Positions 5,465-14,700 of a stretch of DNA of 19,736 bases are shown here, in pieces. This DNA comes from CAYJMQ01 sp964371555 (GTDB lineage Bacteria > Bdellovibrionota > JACOXK01 > 2-02-FULL-40-11). The notes under the pieces were generated by a model. The model did not search any database, was not told where the DNA came from, and saw only the letters and a program-made list of their open reading frames with translations. Numbering within the stretch: the stretch's first letter is position 1; each line of letters begins with the position of its first letter. The position numbers and the translations under genes were made by a program. The DNA is taken from positions 1 through 19,736 of the forward strand of contig CAYJMQ010000038.1 in the NCBI GenBank assembly GCA_964371555.1, written 5' to 3'.

Positions 5465-6523
5465 TCAGGCAGCTTTTCTTAAAGCTTGTGGAATTAAGAG
5501 ATCGGCCTTGGATTCAATTCTCCCCCCCTCTTTCTCCTCATCAAAAAGCATGACTTTATCGATCGGAATCGAAAGGGAGAGATTTTCGTTATTTTGAAAA
5601 GAGCGCTCATCAAGCATTCGCACGATCCATCGCGTCCCTTCAATATCGATGTGAACAAGCGACTCTCCGCCAAGCGGTTCGAGCAAAAGAAAGCGCCCTT
5701 GAATCTCCCATGCCTCTGGAACAGCTGTCTTTATCTCATTTGAAGAGTGGATCCTGATATGTTCAGGACGAACACCGATTATCAGACGCCCGCGTTCTAA
5801 AAAATTCATCGGCGGCGATCCGATAAAACCGGCTACAAAATGATTGGCTGGCGAATGATAAATTTCAGACGGCGCCCCGATCTGCTGAATCTTTCCTTCA
5901 TGAAGAACAACAATCCGGTCCCCCATCGTCATCGCCTCAACCTGATCATGCGTCACATAGATTGTTGTGGTTTTGAGCCTCCGCTGAAGCTCTAAAAGCT
6001 CGCCGCGCATCTGAACCCTCAGTTTTGCATCCAAATTTGAGAGCGGCTCGTCCATCAAAAAAACTTTCGGATTGCGAATGACAGCCCTTCCGACAGCGAC
6101 ACGTTGGCGCTGACCGCCGGAAAGCGCCTTCGGTTTACGATTGAGAAGCTCCTCAATTTCAAGCATTCTTGCAACTTCACGAACCCTTTTTTCAATCTCT
6201 GATTTTGAAACTTTACGGATCTTTAAACCAAAGGCAAGATTCTCAAAAACAGTCATATGCGGATAGAGCGCATAGTTTTGAAAAACCATCGCAATATCCC
6301 TGTCTTTCGGGTCAACACGATTGATCGAATGGCCATCCATCCAGATTTCCCCCGCTGTCGGATTATCGAGCCCGGATAAAAGTCTCAGTGTTGTCGATTT
6401 CCCACAGCCTGAAGGCCCCACAAGAACAAGAAATTCACAATCTTTAATCTCAAGATTAAAACAATCGAGAATCTTTTTGCCATCAAAGGCCTTGCTGACA
6501 TTTTTAAACTCTATCTTTGCCAT
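5465..6523 (-). CDS. ABC transporter ATPase, MalK/UgpC/MsmX (CUT1) family
   Basis: This 352-residue cytoplasmic ATPase powers carbohydrate-type ABC importers. All motifs are intact: Walker A GPSGCGKST (36-44), Q-loop Gln82 in VFQNYALYPHM, signature LSGGQ (134-138), Walker B VFLMDEP (154-160), D-loop SNLDAKLR, and H-loop His192 in VTHDQ. The C-terminal regulatory OB/TOBE domain contains the typical IIGVRPEHIRI (248-258). QNYALYPHMTV and the full length place it with MalK/UgpC/MsmX. Start ATG 6523 gives MAKIEFKNVSKAF, the normal family start; the frame extends to 6604 but through the hairpin repeats. No permease or binding protein lies in the window, so it may serve several distant importers as MsmX does in Bacillus. 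The sugar cannot be inferred. Confidence 0.93.
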   Translation of the reverse strand: MAKIEFKNVSKAFDGKKILDCFNLEIKDCEFLVLVGPSGCGKSTTLRLLSGLDNPTAGEIWMDGHSINRVDPKDRDIAMVFQNYALYPHMTVFENLAFGLKIRKVSKSEIEKRVREVARMLEIEELLNRKPKALSGGQRQRVAVGRAVIRNPKVFLMDEPLSNLDAKLRVQMRGELLELQRRLKTTTIYVTHDQVEAMTMGDRIVVLHEGKIQQIGAPSEIYHSPANHFVAGFIGSPPMNFLERGRLIIGVRPEHIRIHSSNEIKTAVPEAWEIQGRFLLLEPLGGESLVHIDIEGTRWIVRMLDERSFQNNENLSLSIPIDKVMLFDEEKEGGRIESKADLLIPQALRKAA

Positions 6524-6560
6524 ATTTATCTTTTCGGAAAAGATTAGAAAAAGATTAGTA

Positions 6561-6635
6561 GCAAGCTCATTTCCAAAGGAAATGAGCGCGCAGTAAAGTC
6601 GCAAGCCATTTACCTAGGGTAAATGGCGCGCAGTA
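6561..6635. repeat. Two tandem 40-base hairpin units with compensated stems
   Basis: Unit 1 is GCAA + GCTCATTTCC (6565-6574), loop AAA, GGAAATGAGC (6578-6587), then GCGCAGTA (6588-6595). Unit 2 is GCAA + GCCATTTACC (6605-6614), loop TAG, GGTAAATGGC (6618-6627), then GCGCAGTA (6628-6635). Both stems are perfect 10-bp palindromic arms. The flanks are identical but the arms differ, and each difference is matched on the other arm. The units lie between the divergent ABC ATPase and exported-protein genes. They may be binding sites for a regulator or a repeat family. Confidence 0.75.
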
Positions 6636-6676
6636 TAAATAGATGGAAATAGACTTGCTTTCGGAGAGCAAGGCTG

Positions 6677-6688
6677 TTAGCTAGCTAA
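6677..6688. promoter_or_regulatory. 12-bp perfect palindrome upstream of the exported protein
   Basis: TTAGCTAGCTAA is a perfect palindrome ending 6 bases before the ATG at 6695, where a ribosome binding site would be expected but is absent. TTGCTT (6656-6661) stands as a possible -35 upstream. The palindrome could be an operator, and no promoter is certain. Confidence 0.35.
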
Positions 6689-6694
6689 TTGATA

Positions 6695-7552
6695 ATGGAA
6701 AATAATTTTTTTAGAGTTTGTCTTTTTTGTTTCTTTACACTTTTTATGATTGACGTGGATGCCATGGCCGACGTCTTTCTCTCAAACAGCGAATTTCATG
6801 AACTTATAAAGCGCCACAAAGAAAGGCTTGGAAATAGAGGGCTTTCCGAAGACGAGATTAAAAAACGGATGCTCATCTTTAAAAAAGTGGATGCTTTTCT
6901 TGAGAATTTTCCAAATGAATCTCCGAAATTCGACTCCCCGCTCATCGATGATCATATTTTTTACTCAGAGGTCTATGACACCTTTAAGGGGGATGCAAAG
7001 AAAGCGATTTCTATCTACATTCAGGCAACCACAGGACAGTTAAAGCAATCTCTTTTTCTCTTAAGTAGCGCTGGAAAAGATGAGGAAATATCAAAGGCCA
7101 CACATTCAAAACGGGGGGCAGAGGTAACAGTGAACAGAGTCTATCGCTCTTCGCTTGCTTTTAATATAAAGTACAGGCTCGAAATTACCGCTTATGAACT
7201 GTCAAAGGGATTTTATGCGGTGGTAAATGAAGTCATTGAAGACTATGGCAGAGAACTCGAAAAAGAGGGAAAAAAATGGCATGGCAAGCCTTACCATAAA
7301 GTCGATCAAGATATGAATATCGATTTTTATAAACAACTAAACCCGACACAGTTTAAGTTTGTTTCCCTCAATTTATTCGAGGGGGATATTAAGAGCAGAT
7401 CGACCGCGCTCAACACAACAAAAGACATTGGGAATCTTTTAACGTTTAATCTTTTAGATAACAGACTTCATAAAAAGATGAAAGAAGAAGCCAGGATAAG
7501 CTGGACAAAGAGAAAAGAAGCGTTTCAAAAACTCATCTTAGCCTCCAAATAG
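6695..7552 (+). CDS. Exported protein of unknown function, first in the efflux gene train
   Basis: This 285-residue protein has an N-terminal signal peptide (MENNFFRVCLFCFFTLFMID, probable cut near AMA|D at about residue 24). The mature part is charged and mainly helical, with no Cys and no internal membrane segment. Segments include ELIKRHKERLGNRGLSEDEI, a Thr/Gln-rich central part, and a basic C-terminal helix (KMKEEARISWTKRKEAFQKL). I do not recognise a family. Start ATG 6695 lacks a Shine-Dalgarno; an upstream in-frame TTG at 6689 is no better. It ends 54 bases before the RsbW-like gene on the same strand, with only a weak stem (cttag/ctaag) between, so it may be co-transcribed. A periplasmic input to the switch or pump is a guess from position only. 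Confidence 0.68.
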   Translation: MENNFFRVCLFCFFTLFMIDVDAMADVFLSNSEFHELIKRHKERLGNRGLSEDEIKKRMLIFKKVDAFLENFPNESPKFDSPLIDDHIFYSEVYDTFKGDAKKAISIYIQATTGQLKQSLFLLSSAGKDEEISKATHSKRGAEVTVNRVYRSSLAFNIKYRLEITAYELSKGFYAVVNEVIEDYGRELEKEGKKWHGKPYHKVDQDMNIDFYKQLNPTQFKFVSLNLFEGDIKSRSTALNTTKDIGNLLTFNLLDNRLHKKMKEEARISWTKRKEAFQKLILASK

Positions 7553-7606
7553 ATTCTAAGGTTTCCTCGCATTCCATCCGATAATTCAGACAGAAGGAGA
7601 TTCAAG

Positions 7607-8041
7607 ATGCCAGAATTCCAGTCAAAATTAGACACACAATGGCTTTCGCAAATTGCCGATTTTGTTGAAGAAGCGGCAAAAAAGTTTGGCTGCTCAGACC
7701 GTGCCATTGTTGCAGATCTTAAACTTGCTGTTGATGAAGCCTGCACCAACATCATGACACATGGAAAGAAGAGCCAAAAAAAAGATTACTTTACGGTTCG
7801 AATGGAAAAAATCGAAGGCTATTTGAATGTTGAAATTATCGACCATGGCAAACCGTATGCGTTTGAGAAAATCGCTCTTCCGGATCCAAACCTCCCCGTG
7901 GAGGAAAAACTTAAACGGGGATTCGGGGTGGGACTGATTAAAGCCGTAACTGAAGATCCGAAGTATCGGACGTTTTCAGATAGAAACGTGCTTTACTTTC
8001 GAAAACGGATAGATGCGGAGTGCCAGAGGAGAAAGCCATGA
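7607..8041 (+). CDS. RsbW/SpoIIAB-like anti-sigma (partner-switching) kinase
   Basis: This 144-residue cytoplasmic GHKL-fold protein of the HATPase_c_2 family binds a target (classically a sigma factor) and phosphorylates a STAS antagonist. The N-box is LAVDEACTNIMTH (about 45-57) with Glu and Asn in place, the G1 box is IIDHGKPY, and the G2 box is RGFGVGLIKAV. Length matches the RsbW family. The start is fixed by an excellent AAGGAG (7594-7599) 7 bases before ATG. Its stop overlaps the STAS start by ATGA, the classic coupling that keeps kinase and antagonist in balance. No sigma factor gene is in the window, so its target is unknown; some relatives act on non-sigma partners. Confidence 0.9.
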   Translation: MPEFQSKLDTQWLSQIADFVEEAAKKFGCSDRAIVADLKLAVDEACTNIMTHGKKSQKKDYFTVRMEKIEGYLNVEIIDHGKPYAFEKIALPDPNLPVEEKLKRGFGVGLIKAVTEDPKYRTFSDRNVLYFRKRIDAECQRRKP

Positions 8042-8394
8042 ACATCGAAGAGAAAAAATCGGGAAATGTCATCCTTTTAAAACTTTCCGGGCGTATTGAC
8101 GCCTTTACCTCTGAAAGGCTTGAAGAAGAAATTTCTTCAATCATCAATGCCGGAAAACTTCAATTTGTCATCAACTTTGGGGATGTAAATTACATCAGCA
8201 GCGCGGGACTTCGGGTTTTTTTAGGCACGCATAAGAGGCTCAATGAAAATAAAGGAGAAATGAAATTCACAGGGGTTTCAGATGAGATTTTGAAAGTCTT
8301 TCAGCTGGTCGGTTTTGATAAAATCTTTGAAATCTATTCATCTGAAAATGAAGCGCTTTCAAACTTTAAAAGGATTAAAGACCGTGCTGCTTAG
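8038..8394 (+). CDS. STAS-domain anti-sigma factor antagonist (RsbV/SpoIIAA-like)
   Basis: This 118-residue single STAS domain should bind the neighbouring kinase when unphosphorylated and so release the kinase's target. It shows VILLKLSGRIDAFTSERLEE (strand and turn), FVINFGDVNYISSAGLRVFL with the likely phospho-acceptor Ser55, and a normal C-terminal helix pair. The start ATG lies in the ATGA overlap with the kinase gene, and purine-rich AGAGGAGAAAG just upstream serves as ribosome site. It is followed after 16 bases by its probable phosphatase. Confidence 0.92.
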   Translation: MNIEEKKSGNVILLKLSGRIDAFTSERLEEEISSIINAGKLQFVINFGDVNYISSAGLRVFLGTHKRLNENKGEMKFTGVSDEILKVFQLVGFDKIFEIYSSENEALSNFKRIKDRAA

Positions 8395-8410
8395 GAAATA
8401 TAAATAAAAA

Positions 8411-9226
8411 ATGAAAAATATTCTTCATATTCCCCAAAAAAAAGAATCGCTTGTTACAGAGGGAGAGCTCAACCTCGCCAAAGAAATCCAGCTCCATCTT
8501 TTGCCCAAAAACTTTCCCTTTCCAAATAAAATCGAGGTTGGAACCCTCTATCAACCCGCAAGGAAAATCGGCGGCGATTTCTACGATGCCATCCAGGTTG
8601 ATGACAGAAAGGCTGCCTTTCTTATTGGCGATGTCTCCGGCCATTCGGTCCCCGCGGCCCTGTTTATGACACAATGTATTACGCTTCTTAAAGCGCTCAT
8701 TAAAATGGATTTTAGCCTTTTAAAAATCGCGGAAACCGCAAACAAAATTCTTTTCGATTACGCGCAGGCCGATATGTTCGCAACCGTTTTTATATCTATC
8801 TACGATTCACATTACCATCAGCTTAGTTTTATCAATGCGGGTCATCCCCCCCCTCTCTTACTTCGATCCACCTGGAATAGCGAAGATCGCGCATTTCACC
8901 CTGTTACACTCCTGAAATCTGAAGGGATTGCGCTCAATTGTTTCTCAAAAGTAACGCTCGAGGAAAAAAAGATTCAGCTTTTCAATGGCGACATTCTCCT
9001 CCTCTATACAGATGGTTTAATCGAGGCGACCGATAAAGAAGAAAAACAATTTGGGGAAGCAAATCTCAAAGAACTTTTAAGCCGCCACAAAGATCTTTCA
9101 TCGGAAGAAATCGCCAAAAAAGTTCTTCTGTCCCTGAATGACTATGCCAAAGGAACACCCGTGGAGCTCGATGATATGGCTGCCCTGGTTCTTAAATTCA
9201 GGGAACGACAAGAGGAGCCTATATGA
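8411..9226 (+). CDS. SpoIIE/RsbU-type PP2C serine phosphatase
   Basis: This 271-residue cytoplasmic Mn/Mg-dependent phosphatase is expected to dephosphorylate the STAS protein. A short N-terminal helix with the usual AKEIQLHLLPK (23-33) leads into the PP2C core. Metal-binding and core motifs are intact: GGDFYD (54-59), GDVSGH (73-78), AGHPPP (143-148), YTDGLIEA (199-206) and DDMAALV (254-260). No sensor (PAS, GAF, receiver, HAMP) is fused, so the input must come from a protein partner or from expression. The ATG has only an A-rich leader upstream. The stop overlaps the tolC-like start (ATGA at 9223-9226), joining signalling and efflux genes. Confidence 0.92.
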   Translation: MKNILHIPQKKESLVTEGELNLAKEIQLHLLPKNFPFPNKIEVGTLYQPARKIGGDFYDAIQVDDRKAAFLIGDVSGHSVPAALFMTQCITLLKALIKMDFSLLKIAETANKILFDYAQADMFATVFISIYDSHYHQLSFINAGHPPPLLLRSTWNSEDRAFHPVTLLKSEGIALNCFSKVTLEEKKIQLFNGDILLLYTDGLIEATDKEEKQFGEANLKELLSRHKDLSSEEIAKKVLLSLNDYAKGTPVELDDMAALVLKFRERQEEPI

Positions 9227-10611
9227 GAGCGGCGGTAAAATTCAGCCTTTTTTTCTTCTTCTTCTTTTGGTTTTGGTGGCGGCAGGGAACCCTCCTTTCT
9301 GAAACAGCCCTTTCAAACGACGGCATATCCCTGAAAGAGGCAATTACCGAAGGGCTTGCAGCAAGTCCATCCCTCAAACTCCAGGAAAAAACCGTTGACG
9401 CCAAAAAAGCGGAGGTGGGAAAAGCATGGTCCCATTTTTTACCCCATTCGCAGTTTGAGATTGGACGCGGCAGACAGAGCACCAATAACTACTATACAAA
9501 ACTCCAGCACAAAAGACTCAATGACTCCCTGGTGATTGGCGCAGATACCATCGATACCTCTCTTGAGCCAAATTTTGCTTTTCTTACGATCGGCTCAGAA
9601 ATTGACCTCTTTAAGGGATTTGGCAATTTTCATAATCTAAAGGAAAAACAGGCGGAGTTCGACATTGCGGAACATGAATTTTCGATCGAACAAAATAATC
9701 TCATATTCAATATCACACAGGTCTATATCGATATCCTCAATTTGGAGACAACTCTCGATTTTCTAAAAAAAGCCAACCTGTCCGCGGAAGAACAAGAGAG
9801 AAATCTCAAAAAACGCGTCGAGGTTGGCCTCTCACCCAAATCAGATTTGGAAAGAGCCGAAGAAAGGGTTCTTGAACTCGACTGGCAGGAATTGAAAGCA
9901 AATCAGGCAAGGGGGGTCGCCCAAAGTAAGTTTAACCAGCTTTTGGGAAAACCTCTTCCGTCACCGATACGATTGGAACCGCTTCACCTTAAAAATAACC
10001 TGACTCCGTATGCCATCGACCATTATTTGGGGAATGTCAGATATAATCTTGATTTTGCGAAATCACGACTCGAAGCCGCAAAAGACCGCTACGTCAAAAG
10101 AAAGACTTACGCACAGCATCTTGGAATGCCAAGCATTAAATTTGAACATAACTACGAAGAGCGGGGCGACAAATTCAACACGATTGAAGGGGCGTGGAAA
10201 TTTGGCGTCGTCGCAAGAATCCCGATTTTTGACGGCATGGCGAACTTTTCGGAACAAGACAAAGCCCAAGCCTCCCTTCGAAGCTCGCTGATCAAATCAA
10301 AAATTTCCCTTGAAAACGCCCAAATCGATATCCAGAACCACCATGCAAACTGGTATGTCCTCGATCGCTATATCAAATTCCTCAATAAAAAACGGACGCG
10401 TCAACAAGGACTTTATGACCAAACCAAAACAGCCTTAAAAGAAAAAGCGGCAACCATCGCCCAACTCAATGCCGCAGAGGTCCTTGTTCTCGAAACAGAA
10501 ACGGAACTCTTAAAAAACAAGCGACTCCAGTTTTTAGACTTCATCAAACTTGAAATGCTCACAGGAGAAATTTCACATGAAGAATTCTTTAGAACAGCCT
10601 TCACCCAATAA
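9223..10611 (+). CDS. TolC-like outer-membrane efflux channel
   Basis: This 462-residue protein forms the outer-membrane exit duct of the tripartite pump. An unusual signal peptide holds a Phe/Trp-rich core (KFSLFFFFFFWFW) encoded by T-rich and TTC-repeat DNA, with no lipobox Cys. Two OEP repeats follow: GISLKEAITEGLAASPSLKL (about 35-54) opens the first helical pair, and a second helical half begins near residue 245 with a strand region KFGVVARIPIFDG (about 325-337). The helices show long heptad patterns, e.g. EEQERNLKKRVEVGLSPKSD. Length is usual for TolC. Start ATG has a strong AGAGGAG 5 bases upstream. Its last 35 bases overlap the adaptor gene. Confidence 0.9.
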   Translation: MRAAVKFSLFFFFFFWFWWRQGTLLSETALSNDGISLKEAITEGLAASPSLKLQEKTVDAKKAEVGKAWSHFLPHSQFEIGRGRQSTNNYYTKLQHKRLNDSLVIGADTIDTSLEPNFAFLTIGSEIDLFKGFGNFHNLKEKQAEFDIAEHEFSIEQNNLIFNITQVYIDILNLETTLDFLKKANLSAEEQERNLKKRVEVGLSPKSDLERAEERVLELDWQELKANQARGVAQSKFNQLLGKPLPSPIRLEPLHLKNNLTPYAIDHYLGNVRYNLDFAKSRLEAAKDRYVKRKTYAQHLGMPSIKFEHNYEERGDKFNTIEGAWKFGVVARIPIFDGMANFSEQDKAQASLRSSLIKSKISLENAQIDIQNHHANWYVLDRYIKFLNKKRTRQQGLYDQTKTALKEKAATIAQLNAAEVLVLETETELLKNKRLQFLDFIKLEMLTGEISHEEFFRTAFTQ

Positions 10612-11713
10612 TCCCGATGACAAAATCGAAAAAAAAACCACTCCATTCAATAACCGATACCTGCTTGTCTTTGCGGTCATTCTTTTCATTGGACTTGTTG
10701 TTCATCGCACCAGACAGAACGAGATCAAGAAAAATCTTGTCTACGTTGAAGTCACACACCCTCTCCATAAAGAGATGATCGACGCTATTTCCACAACAGG
10801 CAGTCTTATCGCGGAAAAACAGATCATGCTTTCCTCAAAAATTCCGGGGAAAATTCAATCGGTATCCGTTCAACAGGGGGACGTGATTCAAAAAGGACAA
10901 AAACTGATACAGCTTGAAGCCACGGAGCTTGAACTTCAAAAATCGATTGCAGAGTCAGCCCAGAGAGGCGCGGCCTCTCAAGTCGATGAAGAAAATTACA
11001 AGCGCCACAAAATCCTGTATGAAGAAGGGGTTATCACAAAAGCGGAGTTCGATAAAATCGAATCCGAATACAAAGCCGCAACAGCGGAAAAGGAACGACT
11101 TGAAAAAACAGTCACGCTCCAAGGGGAACAGGCCTCCTCCTCAACCATTTCGGCTCCCTTCAGCGCAATTGCGGCGCGCGTCCTCGCCACAGAGGGAGAG
11201 GTCATTCAGGCGGGCCAGCCGCTCGCAATGCTCGTCAATATTGACTTTGTCTACGTAGAAGTCCCAATCTCTTCGATCCACATTCAAAAAATTCAAAAAG
11301 GGATGCCAGCGGAAATTACAACAGACATCTCAAACGAAAAATTTCATGGAGTCGTGGATCTTATCGATCCTGTCGCGGATCCGGTGAGCCGGACATTTAA
11401 CGTAAAGGTGAAAATTGAGAATCAAAATCACTCTCTCAAGCCCGGAATATTTGCCAAAGTTAAAATTATAGCCGACAAACATCCAAAAGCGCTTACGATC
11501 CCAAAAACCGCGCTTGTGAAAAAAGAATCGGCAACGGGAAAATGGATCTACACAATCCAAAAAAACAAGGCATATTTGAAGGAGATCCAAACAGGCCTTG
11601 AAAGCGCTGAAGACATTGAGGTCATCTCCCCTCTCGATCCCGCGAATTTGGTCGTTACCGCGGGACAACACAAACTCTATGAGGGGGCGCCGGTCTCCAT
11701 TGTATCACCATGA
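10577..11713 (+). CDS. RND efflux membrane fusion protein (HlyD/AcrA family adaptor)
   Basis: This 378-residue periplasmic adaptor connects the RND permeases to the TolC channel. An N-terminal membrane anchor (YLLVFAVILFIGLVVH, about 27-42) has no lipobox, so it is a transmembrane-anchored type. Next comes a barrel-sandwich half (IPGKIQSVSVQQGDVIQKGQ), then a helical hairpin (about 115-180) and the returning lipoyl half (STISAPFSAIAARVLATEGE). The beta-barrel domain (FVYVEVPISSIHIQKIQKGM) and membrane-proximal domain with LKPGIFAKVKI and ALTIPKTALV complete the fold. Start ATG 10577 is preceded by AGGAG at 9 bases. The upstream extension to 10550 is unneeded. It overlaps tolC by 35 bases and the permease by ATGA. 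Confidence 0.93.
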   Translation: MKNSLEQPSPNNPDDKIEKKTTPFNNRYLLVFAVILFIGLVVHRTRQNEIKKNLVYVEVTHPLHKEMIDAISTTGSLIAEKQIMLSSKIPGKIQSVSVQQGDVIQKGQKLIQLEATELELQKSIAESAQRGAASQVDEENYKRHKILYEEGVITKAEFDKIESEYKAATAEKERLEKTVTLQGEQASSSTISAPFSAIAARVLATEGEVIQAGQPLAMLVNIDFVYVEVPISSIHIQKIQKGMPAEITTDISNEKFHGVVDLIDPVADPVSRTFNVKVKIENQNHSLKPGIFAKVKIIADKHPKALTIPKTALVKKESATGKWIYTIQKNKAYLKEIQTGLESAEDIEVISPLDPANLVVTAGQHKLYEGAPVSIVSP

Positions 11714-14700
11714 AGTTTACCCAGTTTTTTATTCGAAGAAGAGTTACGACACTCTGTCTCAGTCTCTCCATCACAGCGATTGGCCTATTTGCGATGAATT
11801 ATACCTCTATCGATCTCTTCCCCCCTATTCAGCTCCCCACCCTTACGATTGTCATCGGCGCTCCGGGTTTAAGTTCGTCAGAGATTGAAAAAAAGATCAC
11901 AGCCCCTCTGGAAGAGCTCTTTAACACGCTTCCGAAACTGAGAAATATCCGAACAGAAAGCCGCTCCAATCAGGCAATTCTCCTTTTAAAATTCAGGTGG
12001 GAAACCTCCATGGACTTTGCCGCCCTCTCTGTTCGCGAGGCCTTGAAAACCGTCTCTCTTCCCGACGAAGCAGATGTGCCGATGATTTTCAGATGGAATC
12101 CCGCGCTCGATCCAATTCTTAGGGCCAATATCAGCTCTCAAACTGATTTAGGCGCGCTCACAGCGCTCGTCGAAAACAAGATTCGTCCACGCTGTGAGCG
12201 CATCCCCGGGGTGGCCACAATCGATATCTCAGGAACCATTCATCCGGAAATCCGAATCAAAGTAGATCCCCACCGTCTGACATCGCATGGAATAAACCTT
12301 TTTTATCTCGTTAACATGCTTAAGGAGGAGAATATTCAAACACAGGTGGGAACCTTCCGGGAAGGGAGATATGAACTCGCCATCCATCTCAGTTCCCAAT
12401 TTCTGGGCCCCGAGGACATTAAAAATCTGCCGCTTCGGGTCGGCCTCCAAAAAAAGACGATTCACTTACGGGATATTGCCGAAGTTTCTCAAACCAATGA
12501 AGATCCCAAAAGTATTGCCCGCGTTGAAAATCGGGAAGCGATCAGTCTCAGCATCAAAAAAATGCATCAGGCGCACACCCTTGATGTGATTGATGGAATC
12601 AAAAAAGAACTCTCTCAAATTGAAAAAGAATTTCAGGTCTCTATCAGCTATTCAAAGGACGATTCTCTCTATATTAAAATGAGCCGCCGCACACTCTTTA
12701 GCAATCTTTGGCAGGGATTTCTCTTCACCTTTATCTGTGTGTTTCTCTTTTTAAGAAGCCTGGCGGCAACCCTTGTCATTGCCATCACTATTCCGATTTC
12801 CACCATTGGGACATTTGCGCTCATGAAGTTCTTTAACATCAGTCAAAATGTCTTTTCTCTCGCCGGGTTTACGCTGGCTTCCGGAATGGTCGTCGATTGC
12901 AGTGTCGTGATCTTGGAAAATATTTACCGCCAGATGACCGAGGAAGGAAAGTCCCCCTGGAGGGCCGCTGTTGAAGGGACACAGGAGGTTGGGCTCGGCG
13001 TTTTGACATCGACACTCACCACACTGGCAATCTTTATTCCGATTGTTCTTTGTATCAAGGGGGTCGTGGGCATTCTTTTTAGTGACATTGCATTTACGTT
13101 TACGATTACGATGGCGCTTTCCATGCTGATCGGTTTTTCCCTGATTCCATGCGCCTCCGCCTACCTCCTCGAGAAGGAAATCAAAAGAGCGAAACAAACT
13201 TCATCAAGCGGGGGGGCCTCATTTCAGAAACTATATTCCTATCTCGAAAAAATAGCCGCTTCTACACAAAATTTTTTCCTTCAGACCGTTTCTTTTTTTT
13301 TAGACCATCGCAGAAAGGCGCTCGCATTTGTCTGTCTTATCTATGGCATCAATTTTTTCTCCATTTTTCTCTTCCCCGGAACAGATCTCATTCCACTCGG
13401 TGAATTTAAGGAATTCGTTGTAAAGATCAAAGGGGAAAAGGGGACACCCCTTGCATCCCTCAATGAAAAAACAAAACCGGTTGAAACCGTTCTCTTGCGC
13501 CGAAAAGAAATAGAGACCACCGATACAACCGTTCGTCAGGAAGAGTCAAAAATTTTCGTCAGACTAAAAAAGGGGGAACTCTCACTCCGCCGGGCTGATC
13601 AACATCTTGAAGATATCCGAATCCAGCTTAAACCATTTGTGGAAACGGACATAGAAGTTTTAGACCAGCCCAAGTTTGACTCCACGGAAGGACAGGGATC
13701 CCCGGTCGTCGTCGTCGTTAAACACAGAGACGAGTCGCTTCGCAAATCGCTGACGCATCAAATTTCAAATTCCCTGAAGCAAATCCCTGATCTCCTCTAC
13801 CTCTCAACGACATACGAAAAGGACCGCCCGGAGATCCAAATTACGCTCGATCATCGAAAACTCCGGGATCACGCGTTAACAACTGAAGAGGTCGCCGATC
13901 TGATTTACGCCGAGATGGAAGGGATTGAAGCGACTTCTATTTCACAAAAATTCTCAGACACCCCTGCGGGGGGCATCCCCGATCGGCCACTCCCCATTCG
14001 GGTCATCCATGAGGGGACAAAGCGACTTCAAGAGCTTGAAGAGCTTCCACTGCTCGTCGATATTAAATCTGGCAATGAGACGCCCGCAAAAATTTTACCG
14101 CTAAGCCTCTTCTCATCCATCCGGGAAAGCAAAGGGGATGAGGTTCGTGAACGGACGGATGGTGTGGCATCGGAAACGATTTTTGCGCATTTCAAAACAG
14201 ACCGTCGGTCGCTTAAAGAAATCAGCAAAGACGTCAAAAGAATCATCGGCGCCCCCCTCATCCGTTCCAACGATGTAACGATTGAGAGCTCTTTAAAAGT
14301 CTTTCAGGATACTTTTTCGGATCTCTATATTGCGTTGATCATCGCCATTATCCTCGTCTATATGATCCTCGCCGCCCAGTTTGAATCATTCGTTCAACCG
14401 CTTGTCCTGATCCTCACACTTCCACTCGCGGCAGCGGGGGTTCTTATCGGGGTCAAGCTCTGGGGATTTTATATGAACGTCATCGTTATGCTCGGCGTCA
14501 TTCTTTTGGTTGGAATCGCAGTTGAAAATGGAATCCTTTTAATCGAATATATAAACATTCTTCGCGAACGCGGTCTCGACCGGAAAGAGGCAATCCTGAC
14601 AGCTATCCGATGTAAAATGCGCCCGATATTTATTACCTCGCTCACAGATATCACAGGAACCATTCCGATGGCATTCAGCGCTGGCGCCGGCGCTGAAATG

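Noticed and set aside
6524..6604. N-terminal extension of the ABC ATPase
   Set aside because: It would translate part of the hairpin repeat. MAKIEFKNVSKAF at 6523 is the expected family start.
6561..6635. CRISPR array
   Set aside because: There are only two units, the variable parts are palindromic stems and not spacers, and no cas genes are present.
12751..13197. Minus-strand frame of 148 codons inside permease 1
   Set aside because: It lies wholly within TM-coding sequence of permease 1 and has a composition typical of antisense frames.
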